A stretch of 45,118 nt of DNA, taken from positions 1 through 45,118 of the forward strand of contig JAAWSV010000018.1 of NCBI GenBank assembly GCA_022801715.1, given 5' to 3'. The stretch comes from Oscillospiraceae bacterium. Lineage in GTDB: Bacteria; Bacillota; Clostridia; Oscillospirales; Oscillospiraceae. A model generated the notes under the pieces. The model saw only the letters and a program-made list of their open reading frames with translations, was not told where the DNA came from and made no database searches. The number at the start of each line of letters is the position of its first letter. Within the stretch, counting starts at the first letter, position 1. A program made the translations under genes and the position numbers. Below are positions 26,540 through 34,780 of this stretch, one piece after another.

Positions 26540-28093
26540 ATGTCAACTATTGCAGAGCTTGTATTGCAGTCCAACTGCGTCTTTACCGCCGCCGGGGAGG
26601 CTCCCTTTGCCGGCTATGTGGCCATTGCGGAGGGCAAAATCACCGCCGTAGGCAAGGGAGAGTGCCCCGCCGAGTACAAGGGCGCCTCCACCAAGGTCTA
26701 CGACTTGGGGGACCGCACCGTGTCCCCGGGCTTCTCCGATGTCCACTGCTTCTTCACCGGCTACTCCGTGGGCTTCGTGGGGGCGGACCTTGCCGCCGCC
26801 GAGAGCTGTAAGGATCTGGTGGCCTTGGCCAAGGAGCAGGAGAAGCGGACCCGCGACGGCCACCCCGTTCTGGGCCACGGCTGGAATGCGGAGACCATCC
26901 ACCCCGAGGGCACCGCCCTCTTGGACGAGGCCTTCGGCGATCGTCCGGTGGTCCTCTTTGCCGAGGGCCGGGAGACCTGCTGGATGAACCAAGCGGCTCA
27001 AAAGGCATACCAATTCACCCCGGAGACCTGCTGGCCGGAGAGCTACGTCCGCCTGCTGCCGGAGATTATCGGCGACCGCTCCTTCAGCGAGCCGGAGTTC
27101 CGCAAGTACATGCAGATGATGAACAGCCACGGTGTCACCTCCGTCAAGGAGATGGGTTTTGACACCTTCTGCGGCTTCACCGACGTCTTGGCCGACTTGG
27201 AGAAGGCCGGCGAGCTGAGCCTCCGGGTCCACTTCATGAGCCAGCCCGTGGGTGAGCCCATGAATCTCAGCTACGGCAAAGCCATGCGGGAGAAGTTCCA
27301 AGGCGAATTCGTCCGCTTCTCCGGCTACAACCAGATGACCGACGGCTCCATCAGCCAGCTCTGCGGCGACTTAAAGAAGCCCTACCTCTGCGCGGACACC
27401 ACCTGCGCCCAGGACATCAACTGGCAACTCTTGGGGGACGACGCCCGGGCCGCCGACGCCGAGGGCTTCCGCTTCTCCCTCCACGCCCAGGGCGACGCCG
27501 CCATCGGCAAGGTCCTTGACATCTACGAGACCTGTAAGCGGGACGAGAATGGCCGTATGGTAAACCGCCACAGCATCACGGACCTGGAGTTCAGCGATCC
27601 CGCCGACTTGGAGCGGATGGGCCGGATGGGCGTCATCGCCGAGGTGTACCCCCAGATCCAGTCCATCGCCGACCGGGCGGGCAAGCTGGCCATGATCGAG
27701 GAGAAGATCGGCATGGACCGGGGCCGGTACTACTGGAACCGCCGGAAGATGGCGGACAGCGGCGTGACCCTCTCCTGCGGCACGGACCTGCCCATGCTGA
27801 TTGACGATATCCCCGAGTCCGTCTACTGTGCGGTAGGCGGCTACTTCCCCGAGGGCGGCGAGCCCTTCAACCCCCAGAACATGCTCACCGTGGAGGAGCT
27901 TCTCACCGCTTGGACCCGCGGCGGCGCCTATAACTTGGGCTGTGAGGCGGACCTTGGCACCTTGGAGCCCGGCAAGAAGGCGGACATCGCGGTCCTCTCC
28001 GGCAACCTCTTCACCGTCCCCGTCCAGGATGCCCGCAGTTTGAAGGTAGACCTGACCCTCTTGGGGGGGAAGGAAGTTTACAGCGCACTCTGA
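26540..28093 (+). CDS. YtcJ-like amidohydrolase (amidohydrolase family 3) with altered metal motif
   Basis: A 517-residue metal-dependent hydrolase-like protein. The N-terminal beta domain precedes a TIM barrel. YtcJ-type marks: GHGWNAETIHPEG, VKEMGFDTF, SLHAQGDAAIGKVLDIYE (helix after the barrel His), NRHSITDLEF, and a late CGTDLPM with the expected Asp. The first metal motif, normally HxH after PGF, reads DVHCFF, so the second His is missing. The enzyme may bind one metal or use a different geometry. ATG 26540 is fixed by AAGGAG upstream; the frame is open further but runs through the leader. It is followed by an FrlC-like protein and a MATE exporter. Substrate unknown. Confidence 0.8.
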   Translation: MSTIAELVLQSNCVFTAAGEAPFAGYVAIAEGKITAVGKGECPAEYKGASTKVYDLGDRTVSPGFSDVHCFFTGYSVGFVGADLAAAESCKDLVALAKEQEKRTRDGHPVLGHGWNAETIHPEGTALLDEAFGDRPVVLFAEGRETCWMNQAAQKAYQFTPETCWPESYVRLLPEIIGDRSFSEPEFRKYMQMMNSHGVTSVKEMGFDTFCGFTDVLADLEKAGELSLRVHFMSQPVGEPMNLSYGKAMREKFQGEFVRFSGYNQMTDGSISQLCGDLKKPYLCADTTCAQDINWQLLGDDARAADAEGFRFSLHAQGDAAIGKVLDIYETCKRDENGRMVNRHSITDLEFSDPADLERMGRMGVIAEVYPQIQSIADRAGKLAMIEEKIGMDRGRYYWNRRKMADSGVTLSCGTDLPMLIDDIPESVYCAVGGYFPEGGEPFNPQNMLTVEELLTAWTRGGAYNLGCEADLGTLEPGKKADIAVLSGNLFTVPVQDARSLKVDLTLLGGKEVYSAL

Positions 28094-28111
28094 TTGCCCG
28101 CCAAACAGACC

Positions 28112-28151
28112 GGGCCCGGAGGGAGAGTACGTCCATCCGGGCCCAGTTTTT
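28112..28151 (+). terminator. Terminator after the YtcJ-like gene
   Basis: A 9-bp stem GGGCCCGGA (28112-28120) with TCCGGGCCC (28136-28144), a 15-nt loop and TTTTT at 28147-28151. It may reduce read-through into the following TIM-barrel gene. Confidence 0.7.
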
Positions 28152-28152
28152 C

Positions 28153-28203
28153 TTAATTGGGAATTTTTGGGAGATTCCGCCGTTCCTAATTCCTCATTTC
28201 CGA
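28153..28203. repeat. Short AATTGGGAATT/AATTCCTCA element
   Basis: TTAATTGGGAATTTTTGGG and CCGTTCCTAATTCCTCATTT form a reduced version of the MITE-like family just before the TIM-barrel gene's ribosome binding site. Only the ends remain, so this is a probable remnant. Confidence 0.4.
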
Positions 28204-28216
28204 AAGGAGAACTGCT

Positions 28217-29071
28217 ATGTCCAACCTCACCATGCAGGATATCGCCGTTATGAGCGTGTCCTTTGTACAGCATACCTTTCCCTTTTACTTAAATTCCATG
28301 GCCAAGTGCGGCCTGAAGAATATTGACATGTGGGGCGGCGCGCCCCATTACTGCCGTCTGGATTACGCCACCTCCGGCGCTGCGGCGGCTAAGATTCGGG
28401 AGCTTCGCTCCCAGATGGCCGATCAGGGGATGCAGGTGGTGATCTATACCCCTGAGACCTTGGGCTATCCGATGAGCTACTCCGCCCCCGATCCCGCCCT
28501 TCGGGACCGGACGGTGGACTATATGAAGTACGCCATGGAGGACGCCTTGGCCTTTGGGACCAATCGGGTGTTCCTCAACACCGGCTGTCATCCCCGGGAT
28601 CTCCCCCGGGAGGAGGGCTGGAAGCGTACTGCCGACAGCTATCGCCGCCTCTGCGATGTGGCGGAGAAGTGGGGAATTCAGCTGGTTTTGGAGCAGCTTC
28701 AGCCCTATGAGAGCAATCTGGTGCTGAATTTGGCGGATATCAAGCGGATGCTCCGGGAGGTGGACTCCCCCGCCCTCTGCTGCTGTGTGGACCTGGTGGC
28801 CATGGAGGTGGCCGGGGACACGCTGGAGGACTTCTGTAAGGATTTGGGCGACAAGCTCCAGTGGGTCCACTACTCCGACAGCCACCACTTGATCTTGGGC
28901 GACGGTGACTATGGCCGGGAGAAGCTGGAGGGCTGGGTCCGCACGCTGGAGAAGTACCAGTATCAGAATTGTATTGATTTGGAGATCAATGACTCCATCT
29001 ATTGGGAGGACCCCCATACCTCTGTCCAGCGGTCGGCGGCGTATTTGAGAGAATTTTTGCCGGAGCGGTAA
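28217..29071 (+). CDS. FrlC-like sugar phosphate isomerase/epimerase
   Basis: A 284-residue TIM-barrel protein of the sugar phosphate isomerase/epimerase family. It shares FrlC-type blocks (DMWGGAPHYCRLDYA, IYTPETLGYPMSYS, LEQLQPYESNLVLN) but is clearly a separate branch. Likely metal ligands: Glu in LEQLQPYES, Asp in CCVDLVAM, His in WVHYSDSHH, Glu in CIDLEINDS. A GAAAGGAG site precedes ATG. It lies between the YtcJ-like hydrolase and the MATE exporter on the plus strand. It may epimerise a keto-sugar or Amadori-type compound related to the frl substrates; that is inference from similarity and context. Confidence 0.8.
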   Translation: MSNLTMQDIAVMSVSFVQHTFPFYLNSMAKCGLKNIDMWGGAPHYCRLDYATSGAAAAKIRELRSQMADQGMQVVIYTPETLGYPMSYSAPDPALRDRTVDYMKYAMEDALAFGTNRVFLNTGCHPRDLPREEGWKRTADSYRRLCDVAEKWGIQLVLEQLQPYESNLVLNLADIKRMLREVDSPALCCCVDLVAMEVAGDTLEDFCKDLGDKLQWVHYSDSHHLILGDGDYGREKLEGWVRTLEKYQYQNCIDLEINDSIYWEDPHTSVQRSAAYLREFLPER

Positions 29072-29165
29072 GCACGGGTCTCCCGCGCGCGGGGCGGCGC
29101 TTTGCGTGAAAAAGGCGGTGTATTCCCACCTTCCCCACATCATGAATTTACCCCTGGAGGGCCCT

Positions 29166-30584
29166 ATGACAAACACCAGTCGGAAAAAACCTACCATTTT
29201 ACAGAGCCTCAGGGACAGGGAGCTGATGGCCACCATCTTCACCTTGGCCTGGCCCACTGTGACGGAGCAGGCCCTTCAGACCATCGTGCAGTATGCCGAC
29301 ACCGCCCAGGTGGGGCGGATCGGCTACAGCGCCTCGGCGGCGGTGGGGCTCAGCTCCACTACCCTTTGGCTGGTGCGCTCGCCTCTGTGGGCCTTGGCCA
29401 TGGGGGTGCTGGCCTGCGTGTCCCAGGCCTTGGGGGCCAAGGACACCGGGCGGGTGAAGCGGGTGGCCAGTCAGTCGGTGCTGCTGACCTTGATCTCCGG
29501 GACGCTTTTGACGGTGCTGACCTTGGCGGTGGCCCCCTTCCTCCCCGGCTGGCTGGGGGCGGAGGAGGCCATCCGCCCCGCCGCGGGGACCTATTTCGCC
29601 ATCGTCTGCGCCCCTACGCTCTTTGTGGCCTCCAGCATCATCTTCGCGGCGGTGCTCCGGGCTACCGGGGACAGCAAGACCCCTATGCGGATCAATATTT
29701 TGATGAATGTGATCAACGTCCTCCTGAACTTCCTCCTCATCAACCGGCCTTGGACGCTGCGGATAGGGTCCTTGGCCATCCCCGTCTGGGGGGCGGGCTG
29801 GGGGGTCACCGGCGCGGCCATCGCCACCGCCGCCGCCTATGTGGTGGGCGGTACGCTGATGTTCTTGGCGGTTCTGCAAAGCCCGGAGCTGGGACTCCGG
29901 GGGGCGAAGCTCCAGGTGGACCCGCCGATTATGCGCCGGTGCCTCACCATCAGCGGGCCGATTACCGCACAACGGGTGTTCAATGAGCTGGGTCATGTGG
30001 TGTTTACCGGCCTTATTACGCACAATCTCTCCACTTTGGCCATTGCGACCCATACCATTGCTATGACGGCGGAGCAGGCGTTTTATGTGCCGGGGTTCGG
30101 GATGCAGGCGGCGGCGGCTACTCTGGCGGGCTACTCCATCGGCGCCAAGGATGAGGAGAAGCTGGGGCAGTACTCCGAGGCCATTATGGCCATCGCGGTG
30201 TTCCTGATGGGCACGATGAGCGTGTTCCTCTTCCTGTTTCCCCGGATGTTTATGGGGCTCTTTACCCCGGATCAGGAGGTGATCCTCCTCGGGGCGGATG
30301 TGCTGCGGATTGTGGCCGTTTCTGAGCCGTTTTTTGCCGTTTTGATCATTTTAGAGGGGGTTTTCAACGGCGTGGGGGACACCAAGGCGCCCTTCGTGAT
30401 CAATATGTGCACCATGTGGGGCGTGCGGATCGTGTTTACCTACCTGTGCGTGGTGGTGTTCCATCTGGGCCTTACGGCGGTCTGGTGGTGCATGGTGGCG
30501 GACAATATGGGCCGTTTTTTGGCCATGCTGATCCGCTATCGGGGCAGGAGCTGGAAGCGGGAGCTGTATATGGAGCAGAGCTGA
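29166..30584 (+). CDS. MATE-family efflux transporter
   Basis: A 472-residue inner-membrane protein with about 12 membrane segments in two MatE halves. Family marks: TLAWPTVTEQALQTIVQYADTAQVG (in parts: LAWPTVTEQALQ, YADTAQVGRIGY) in helices 1-2, ATGDSKTPMRINI between the halves and GVGDTKAPFVINM in the second half, the two being internal repeat counterparts. MATE proteins export cations, drugs or metabolites in exchange for Na+ or H+. ATG 29166 follows TGGAGG; the upstream frame to 29106 is in the spacer. Its place after two metabolic genes suggests export of a product or toxic intermediate, but drug efflux is equally possible. Confidence 0.9.
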   Translation: MTNTSRKKPTILQSLRDRELMATIFTLAWPTVTEQALQTIVQYADTAQVGRIGYSASAAVGLSSTTLWLVRSPLWALAMGVLACVSQALGAKDTGRVKRVASQSVLLTLISGTLLTVLTLAVAPFLPGWLGAEEAIRPAAGTYFAIVCAPTLFVASSIIFAAVLRATGDSKTPMRINILMNVINVLLNFLLINRPWTLRIGSLAIPVWGAGWGVTGAAIATAAAYVVGGTLMFLAVLQSPELGLRGAKLQVDPPIMRRCLTISGPITAQRVFNELGHVVFTGLITHNLSTLAIATHTIAMTAEQAFYVPGFGMQAAAATLAGYSIGAKDEEKLGQYSEAIMAIAVFLMGTMSVFLFLFPRMFMGLFTPDQEVILLGADVLRIVAVSEPFFAVLIILEGVFNGVGDTKAPFVINMCTMWGVRIVFTYLCVVVFHLGLTAVWWCMVADNMGRFLAMLIRYRGRSWKRELYMEQS

Positions 30585-30657
30585 TTGGGTAACTTTTAGG
30601 GGCCGTTGGAGACAAAATCGGGGAAAACGTGGAAAAAATAACGTGTGAATTTCAATG

Positions 30658-30693
30658 AAAAAGGCGGTTTTTCTTGCGAAAAACCGCCTTTTT
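30658..30693. terminator. Bidirectional terminator between MATE and serine dehydratase genes
   Basis: A 15-bp stem (30658-30672 with 30679-30693) carries A5 at one foot and T5 at the other, with a 6-nt loop. It serves the MATE gene on plus and can serve the serine dehydratase gene on minus. Confidence 0.85.
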
Positions 30694-30977
30694 GCACCCT
30701 TGAATTGCATCGGTTTGTGCAACACTCCGCCCTCCATTGGCCTCCGCAGGGGGCCGAAAGCAGGATTTTTCCTTGGCTGACAGTTTTCTTAGGAGGGTGG
30801 AATTATTTGGAATTTTTGGGGCTGAGTTATGCACATGCGCTTGTGCTGTTGATGCGGGGAAGAAAATGGGAGATGATGGGGGCGCTGTCTGACTGTGGGA
30901 GAGGGAGGAAAGGAGGGTGCAGAGATTATATTGACAATTGTCGATCCGTTTCTGTTCGCGGGCGGCGGGGAGGGGGG
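30694..30977. other. Intergenic stretch, nothing supported
   Basis: About 280 bases past both convergent genes. I see no gene, no strong promoter-gene pairing and no clear repeat. A TTGACAATTGTC palindrome-like word occurs at about 30931-30942 without a partner -10 in register. Confidence 0.4.
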
Positions 30978-32195
30978 TCAACGGCGGCGGCGGCGGTCGT
31001 AGAGGCGGGCCAGGCCGCCCTCGCTGGTCTCCCGGAAGCGGTGGTTGAGGCTGAGGCCGGTCTCCTTCATGGCCTTGCAGACCATGTCGTAGCTGATGTT
31101 CCGGGAGCCGGTGAGGAAGTAGCTGAGGTTGCAGGCGTTCATGGCCCGCATGGCCGCCACGGCGTTTCGCTCGATGCAGGGGATCTGCACCAGACCGCAG
31201 ACCGGGTCGCAGGTGAGGCCCAAGTGGTGCTCCATGGCCACCTCCGCCGCGTACTCCACCTGGTCCAAATTCTGGCCGTAGAGCTCCGCCAGGGCGGCGG
31301 CGGCCATGGAGCAGGCGGTGCCGATCTCCGCCTGACAGCCGCACTCCGCCCCGGAGATGGAGGCGTTGGTCTTGGTGAGGTTCCCGATGATCCCGGCGGC
31401 GGCCAGGCCCCGGCAGATCTGCTCATCGGTGAAATTCCGTGTCACCTGCGCGTAGCGCAGCACCGCGGGGACCACGCCGCAGGCCCCGCAGGTGGGGGCG
31501 GTGACAATGGTGCCGTGGCCCGCGTTCTGCTCCGCCACCGCGTAGGCGAAGGCGGCAATCTGCTGGAACTCCCGTAGGGCGGGGATGTCCTCCTCCGGGG
31601 TCTGCTCGTAGAGATACTTGGCCTTCCGCTGGACGTTGAGCCCGCCGGGGAGGGGGCCGGAGGCGGCGAGGCCCTCCTCGATGCTCCGCTTCATGGTCTG
31701 CCAGACCTCCATGAGGAAGTCCCAGATCTCCGGGCCCTCGCTGAGTTCCACGTAGTCGCTGAGGGTCTGGATATAGCGCCACTTGCAGAAGTCGGCAATC
31801 TCGGCGAAGGAGTGCTCAATATAGACGTCCTCCTCCTCCGCCGGGGGCTGGCCGGGGACGCGGATGTCCCCGCCGCCCACGGACTCCACCCGCTGCCGGC
31901 CGGTCTCCTCCCCCTCCCGGAGGGCGATGAGGTCCAGGGTGTTGGGGTGGGCGGAGGCGGGGAGGGGCTCGTCGGAGAACTGGATCTCGGCGGGGCGGGG
32001 GGCGAAGGTCTCCCGCAGGACCTGGTCGGTGCCGTGGCCCACGCCGGTTTTGCTCAGGGAGCCGTAGAGGATGACGCGGAAGGCGTCGGCCTCCGGGTGG
32101 GCGGCGAGGAAGGAGCGGGCGGCCCGCTCCGGGCCCATGGTGTGGGAGGAGGAGGGGCCTTTGCCCTTCTTGTAGATTTTTTTGATGGAGTGCAT
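30978..32195 (-). CDS. sdaA: L-serine ammonia-lyase (iron-sulfur L-serine dehydratase), one-chain type
   Basis: A 405-residue cytoplasmic enzyme that deaminates L-serine to pyruvate and ammonia with a labile [4Fe-4S] cluster. The N-terminal beta domain shows KGKGPSSSHTMGPERAA. The C-terminal alpha domain has TAPTCGACGVVPAVLRYA, SGAECGCQAEIG and CDPVCGLVQIPCIERNA, which hold the cluster cysteines. Both domains are in one chain, as in the E. coli enzyme, rather than the split alpha and beta subunits common in Clostridia and Bacillus. ATG has CAGGAGG upstream. The C-terminus ends in a run of Arg (YDRRRRR). The product pyruvate can feed PpdK and fermentation. Confidence 0.93.
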   Translation of the reverse strand: MHSIKKIYKKGKGPSSSHTMGPERAARSFLAAHPEADAFRVILYGSLSKTGVGHGTDQVLRETFAPRPAEIQFSDEPLPASAHPNTLDLIALREGEETGRQRVESVGGGDIRVPGQPPAEEEDVYIEHSFAEIADFCKWRYIQTLSDYVELSEGPEIWDFLMEVWQTMKRSIEEGLAASGPLPGGLNVQRKAKYLYEQTPEEDIPALREFQQIAAFAYAVAEQNAGHGTIVTAPTCGACGVVPAVLRYAQVTRNFTDEQICRGLAAAGIIGNLTKTNASISGAECGCQAEIGTACSMAAAALAELYGQNLDQVEYAAEVAMEHHLGLTCDPVCGLVQIPCIERNAVAAMRAMNACNLSYFLTGSRNISYDMVCKAMKETGLSLNHRFRETSEGGLARLYDRRRRR

Positions 32196-32292
32196 GGAGG
32201 GGGCCTCCTGTTGGTGTTCTGTGTGGGGGGGGTGTGCCGCCGCGGTCCCCGCGGCGGGGGAGTACTGCGGGCGCAGTATGGGGCCTTATTTC

Positions 32293-32450
32293 CCGCCGCG
32301 GCGCGGCGGGGACGAGGGGACGGGGGTTTCGCCCCCGGGCGACTGGGCCTGGGGACCCTGTCCCCAGACCCAGCAGATTTTGGCATCTTGCCAAAATCTG
32401 TCGCTGCGGCGGGCTGATGGAACGCGAAGGAAAACCATACGGTTTTCCTT
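32293..32450 (+). repeat. Large multi-hairpin intergenic repeat, copy 1
   Basis: Shares about 150 bases, in order and orientation, with 44925-45118. It is a string of hairpins: CCGCCGCG/CGCGGCGG, CGGGGG-TTTCG-CCCCCG, TGGGGA-CCC-TGTCCCCA, and CAGATTTTGGCA-TCTT-TGCCAAAATCTG-like (32383-32400 region). It ends with GATGGAACGCGAAGGAAAAC and a palindrome AAAACCATACGGTTTT. Long frames through it are artefacts of GC-rich palindromes. Confidence 0.7.
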
Positions 32451-32812
32451 CACACATCCTTTCCCTTTCCCGCGCGAGAAAAGTAGGCAAAAGCGCGCTT
32501 AGGGGGGCGGGCCGGCGGACTTTAGCCCCGCCGCAGGCGTGGCACAGTCCTTACGCCCGTCCCCCTAAGAACCCCAAGGACGCGGCTTCCTTGCTGGTCT
32601 GGCGGGTTTGGTGGGACTGGTGCTTTGGACGCGGCGGCGGTGGCTCTCGCTTAGCAGAAGGTGTCTTGAGAGCGTATCCCCGTCTTTGGATTTGCTGTGG
32701 GCGGCCGCTGCCGCTCTGCCTGCCTCGCTTCGACTTGCCTCCGGGACTTGTGGGGTGTTGCGTTGGTCGGTGTGCGGTAAAGGCCGCCGGGGTTGGTGGT
32801 GGTATATTGTTT
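32451..32812. other. Non-coding GC-rich spacer
   Basis: Downstream of repeat copy 1. It holds TTTCCCGCGCGAGAAAAGTAGG with CAAAAGCGCG (about 32467-32500), a hairpin-plus-CAAAAG design also seen near 40175-40200. No gene is supported: the open frames here lack ribosome binding sites, recognisable families and consistent codon use. Confidence 0.4.
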
Positions 32813-33007
32813 GTAGGGGCGGCCTGTGGCCGCCCGTTCTGTCGACGCTCACCGCATTGGGGGAGGACGGGCCGATGGGGACATCGGCCCCTACGGGGGG
32901 CGTTCCGGGGGACGGGGGACGGCGCGCCGGGTCGTCGCGCCCTACGGGTGGGATTGACGGGCTGTCCCGGTATCGATAGGGCGGGCGCACGGTGTGCGCC
33001 CCTACGG
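32813..33007. repeat. Array of GTAGGGGC palindromic modules
   Basis: At least four modules in series, each a different palindrome framed by TAGGGGC/GCCCCTAC: GGGCGGCC-TGT-GGCCGCCC (about 32817-32835), GGGCCGATG-GGGA-CATCGGCCC (about 32869-32890), a GGCGCG/CGCGCC unit (about 32921-32941), and GGGCGCAC-GGT-GTGCGCCC (about 32983-33002), each later one followed by CTACGGG. The frame is conserved while the stem sequence changes from module to module. Confidence 0.65.
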
Positions 33008-33138
33008 GTGGTTTATCGAAGTATTTCGGAGGATGGGGGGCGGCGCGCCGGGCCTCGGCGGCGGTTCGGTAAGGCGTTTGTTTGCGTGGGGGCGTGGGGC
33101 GGCTGGTTGTTTTGGTATGTTTCCTCCGGGGGCGGGGG

Positions 33139-33960
33139 TTATTCCTCGGCTCTCCAGGGGATATCTAAGGCGTGGTAGCCGTTTTCGGACCAGAGGAGGA
33201 GGGTTTGGGCGGTGTCGTTTTCACCGGTGAAGTGGATCTCCGCGTACCGCTTCTCCCCGTCCTCGTCGGGGAGGGCGTAGTAGAAGAAGGCGTCAGTGTG
33301 GGGGGAGACGGCGTTGGGCGGGCCAAAGCGGGAGAGGAAGGCGGCCTGGGCTGTCTCGGTCTCTAAGAAGGCTATGATGTCCTCCAAGGTTGGGGGCTGG
33401 GGGGTGGGGGTGTAGATGAAGGCGCTGCCGCCGATGCGGCAGGTCTCGTAGTCCCCCTCCGCCTCGGTGAGGACGTGGAGGCCCTGGGGGAGGTCCTTCC
33501 ATGTGCGGTTGAAGGACTCGCTGCATCGGACCTTCTCGGTGACGAAGACCACCTTCTGGAGGCCTGCGTTCTCCGGGTGCTCTTCGTCGATGCTGGTATA
33601 GCGGATGCAGCAGTAGTAATGTTCACCGCCGGCGGTGACCGGGTACCAGTTGGAGGCGCTCCGAAAGGCGGAGCCGCCCCGGCGGGTGGAGACGCTGGGG
33701 GGCGCGTCGGTGCGCCAAGTCTCCGTGGGGCCGGGATAGAGGGTGAGGAGGGCCTCGATGCTCTCGGGCAGGCGGGGGTCCGCGGAGAGGACGCTGGGGG
33801 CGAAAAGGGACTGGAGGGCCTCCGGATCACGGGCGTCCAGGGCGGCGAAGAAGTCCTCGGCCATGTCGTCTATGCCTGGGCGGTTCCAGCCGGCGCAGCC
33901 GGTGAGGAGGGACAGCGTCAGGGCAGCGGCGAGGAGGAGCACGGCGGCGGGGCGGGCCAT
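33139..33960 (-). CDS. DUF5104-type lipoprotein
   Basis: A 273-residue secreted lipoprotein. The signal peptide is hydrophobic (VLLLAAALTLSLL) and ends in the lipobox LTGC with Cys22, so it is anchored on the outer face of the membrane. After it, DDMAEDFFAALDARDPEALQSLF is the typical opening of DUF5104/SnoaL-like lipoproteins of Clostridia. The rest has no catalytic motif I recognise; C-terminal WSENGYHALDIPW fits the family. It starts one base after the deacetylase-fold gene stops, so the genes are translationally coupled. It may bind a ligand or sense substrate for that operon; this is inference. Confidence 0.7.
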   Translation of the reverse strand: MARPAAVLLLAAALTLSLLTGCAGWNRPGIDDMAEDFFAALDARDPEALQSLFAPSVLSADPRLPESIEALLTLYPGPTETWRTDAPPSVSTRRGGSAFRSASNWYPVTAGGEHYYCCIRYTSIDEEHPENAGLQKVVFVTEKVRCSESFNRTWKDLPQGLHVLTEAEGDYETCRIGGSAFIYTPTPQPPTLEDIIAFLETETAQAAFLSRFGPPNAVSPHTDAFFYYALPDEDGEKRYAEIHFTGENDTAQTLLLWSENGYHALDIPWRAEE

Positions 33961-33961
33961 G

Positions 33962-34780
33962 TCAGACCGTTACCTCGTAGCCCCGCTGGCGCAGGACGTG
34001 GCGGGCGGTGTCGGCGTTGGTGGCGAACCACGCGCCGTTGTCCTTCATGTAGGCGATCAGGTCGCTGAGGGCGTTCAGGCGGCTGGCGCGGCCGATGAAC
34101 TGGGGGTGGAGGACGAAGTTCAGCATCCTCCCCTCCTCCGCCAGGGCGTCAAACTCGTCCCGCCAGACCTGGCAGAAGTCCCGAGCGCTGCGCAGGAAGG
34201 CGGCGGACTGGTAGTCCCGGTCCACGTACATGTCGTAGACGGTGTCGTCGAAGATGGAGTCCTTGGGCAGCTCCACCAGGGGGACCTCCCTGCCGTCGAG
34301 GCGGTGGAGGTAGGGGCCGTCGCTGTTGCGGTAGTTGGAGCTGTAGATATAGCCGTGGTTTAGGAGGAGGGGGAGGCTGTAGTCAAAGAGGCCGCCGTCG
34401 GGGCCCCGGTGGCCCACAAGGCGCTGGCCGGTGAGATCGAGGATGAGTTCCTCGGCCCGGAGCATGTCCCGGTGCTCCACCTCCCGGTGGACGCTGGTCT
34501 CGTGGATGTAGCCGTGGTAGCCGATCTCGTGGCCGCAGCGGCCAATCTCCCGGACTACCTCCGGGTATCGCTCCGCGGTGATGCCGGGGACGAAGAAGGT
34601 GGCGGGGATGCCGTGCTTGTCCAGCAGATTCAGAATGCGGGGCATCCCCTGGATGGGGCCGTAGCTGCCCCGGGGGGCGTTCAGGGTGTCAATGGGGGTG
34701 TGGTTGGCCTCCCAGAGGGACTCGCCGTCCAGGTCGAAGGCCATCATTACCGCGATACGTCCGCTGTTGGGCCAGTTCAT
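33962..34780 (-). CDS. Polysaccharide-deacetylase-fold hydrolase (PuuE-like), copy A
   Basis: A 272-residue NodB-fold hydrolase. Motifs: FDLDGES (catalytic and metal Asp region), the metal motif HGYIH in GYHGYIHE, GHRGPDGG, and LHPQFIGRASR near the end. There is no signal peptide, so it is cytoplasmic. Cytoplasmic members with FDxDxE and LHPxxIGRxxR resemble PuuE allantoinase and relatives, which open cyclic amides rather than deacetylate polysaccharide. ATG 34780 is supported by AGGAGAGGGG and overlaps the stop of the upstream paralogue (ATGA). A ring-opening amidohydrolase role is inferred from motifs and from the amidohydrolase gene in the unit. Confidence 0.8.
   Translation of the reverse strand: MNWPNSGRIAVMMAFDLDGESLWEANHTPIDTLNAPRGSYGPIQGMPRILNLLDKHGIPATFFVPGITAERYPEVVREIGRCGHEIGYHGYIHETSVHREVEHRDMLRAEELILDLTGQRLVGHRGPDGGLFDYSLPLLLNHGYIYSSNYRNSDGPYLHRLDGREVPLVELPKDSIFDDTVYDMYVDRDYQSAAFLRSARDFCQVWRDEFDALAEEGRMLNFVLHPQFIGRASRLNALSDLIAYMKDNGAWFATNADTARHVLRQRGYEVTV

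Noticed and set aside
32813-33007. Repeat array considered as a CRISPR
   Set aside because: The palindromes differ between modules, there are no constant repeats with unique spacers of equal length, and no cas genes are present.
32234-33178. A 314-codon frame upstream of the serine dehydratase gene
   Set aside because: It passes through the multi-hairpin repeat and the palindrome array; Arg/Gly/Pro-rich with no domain.
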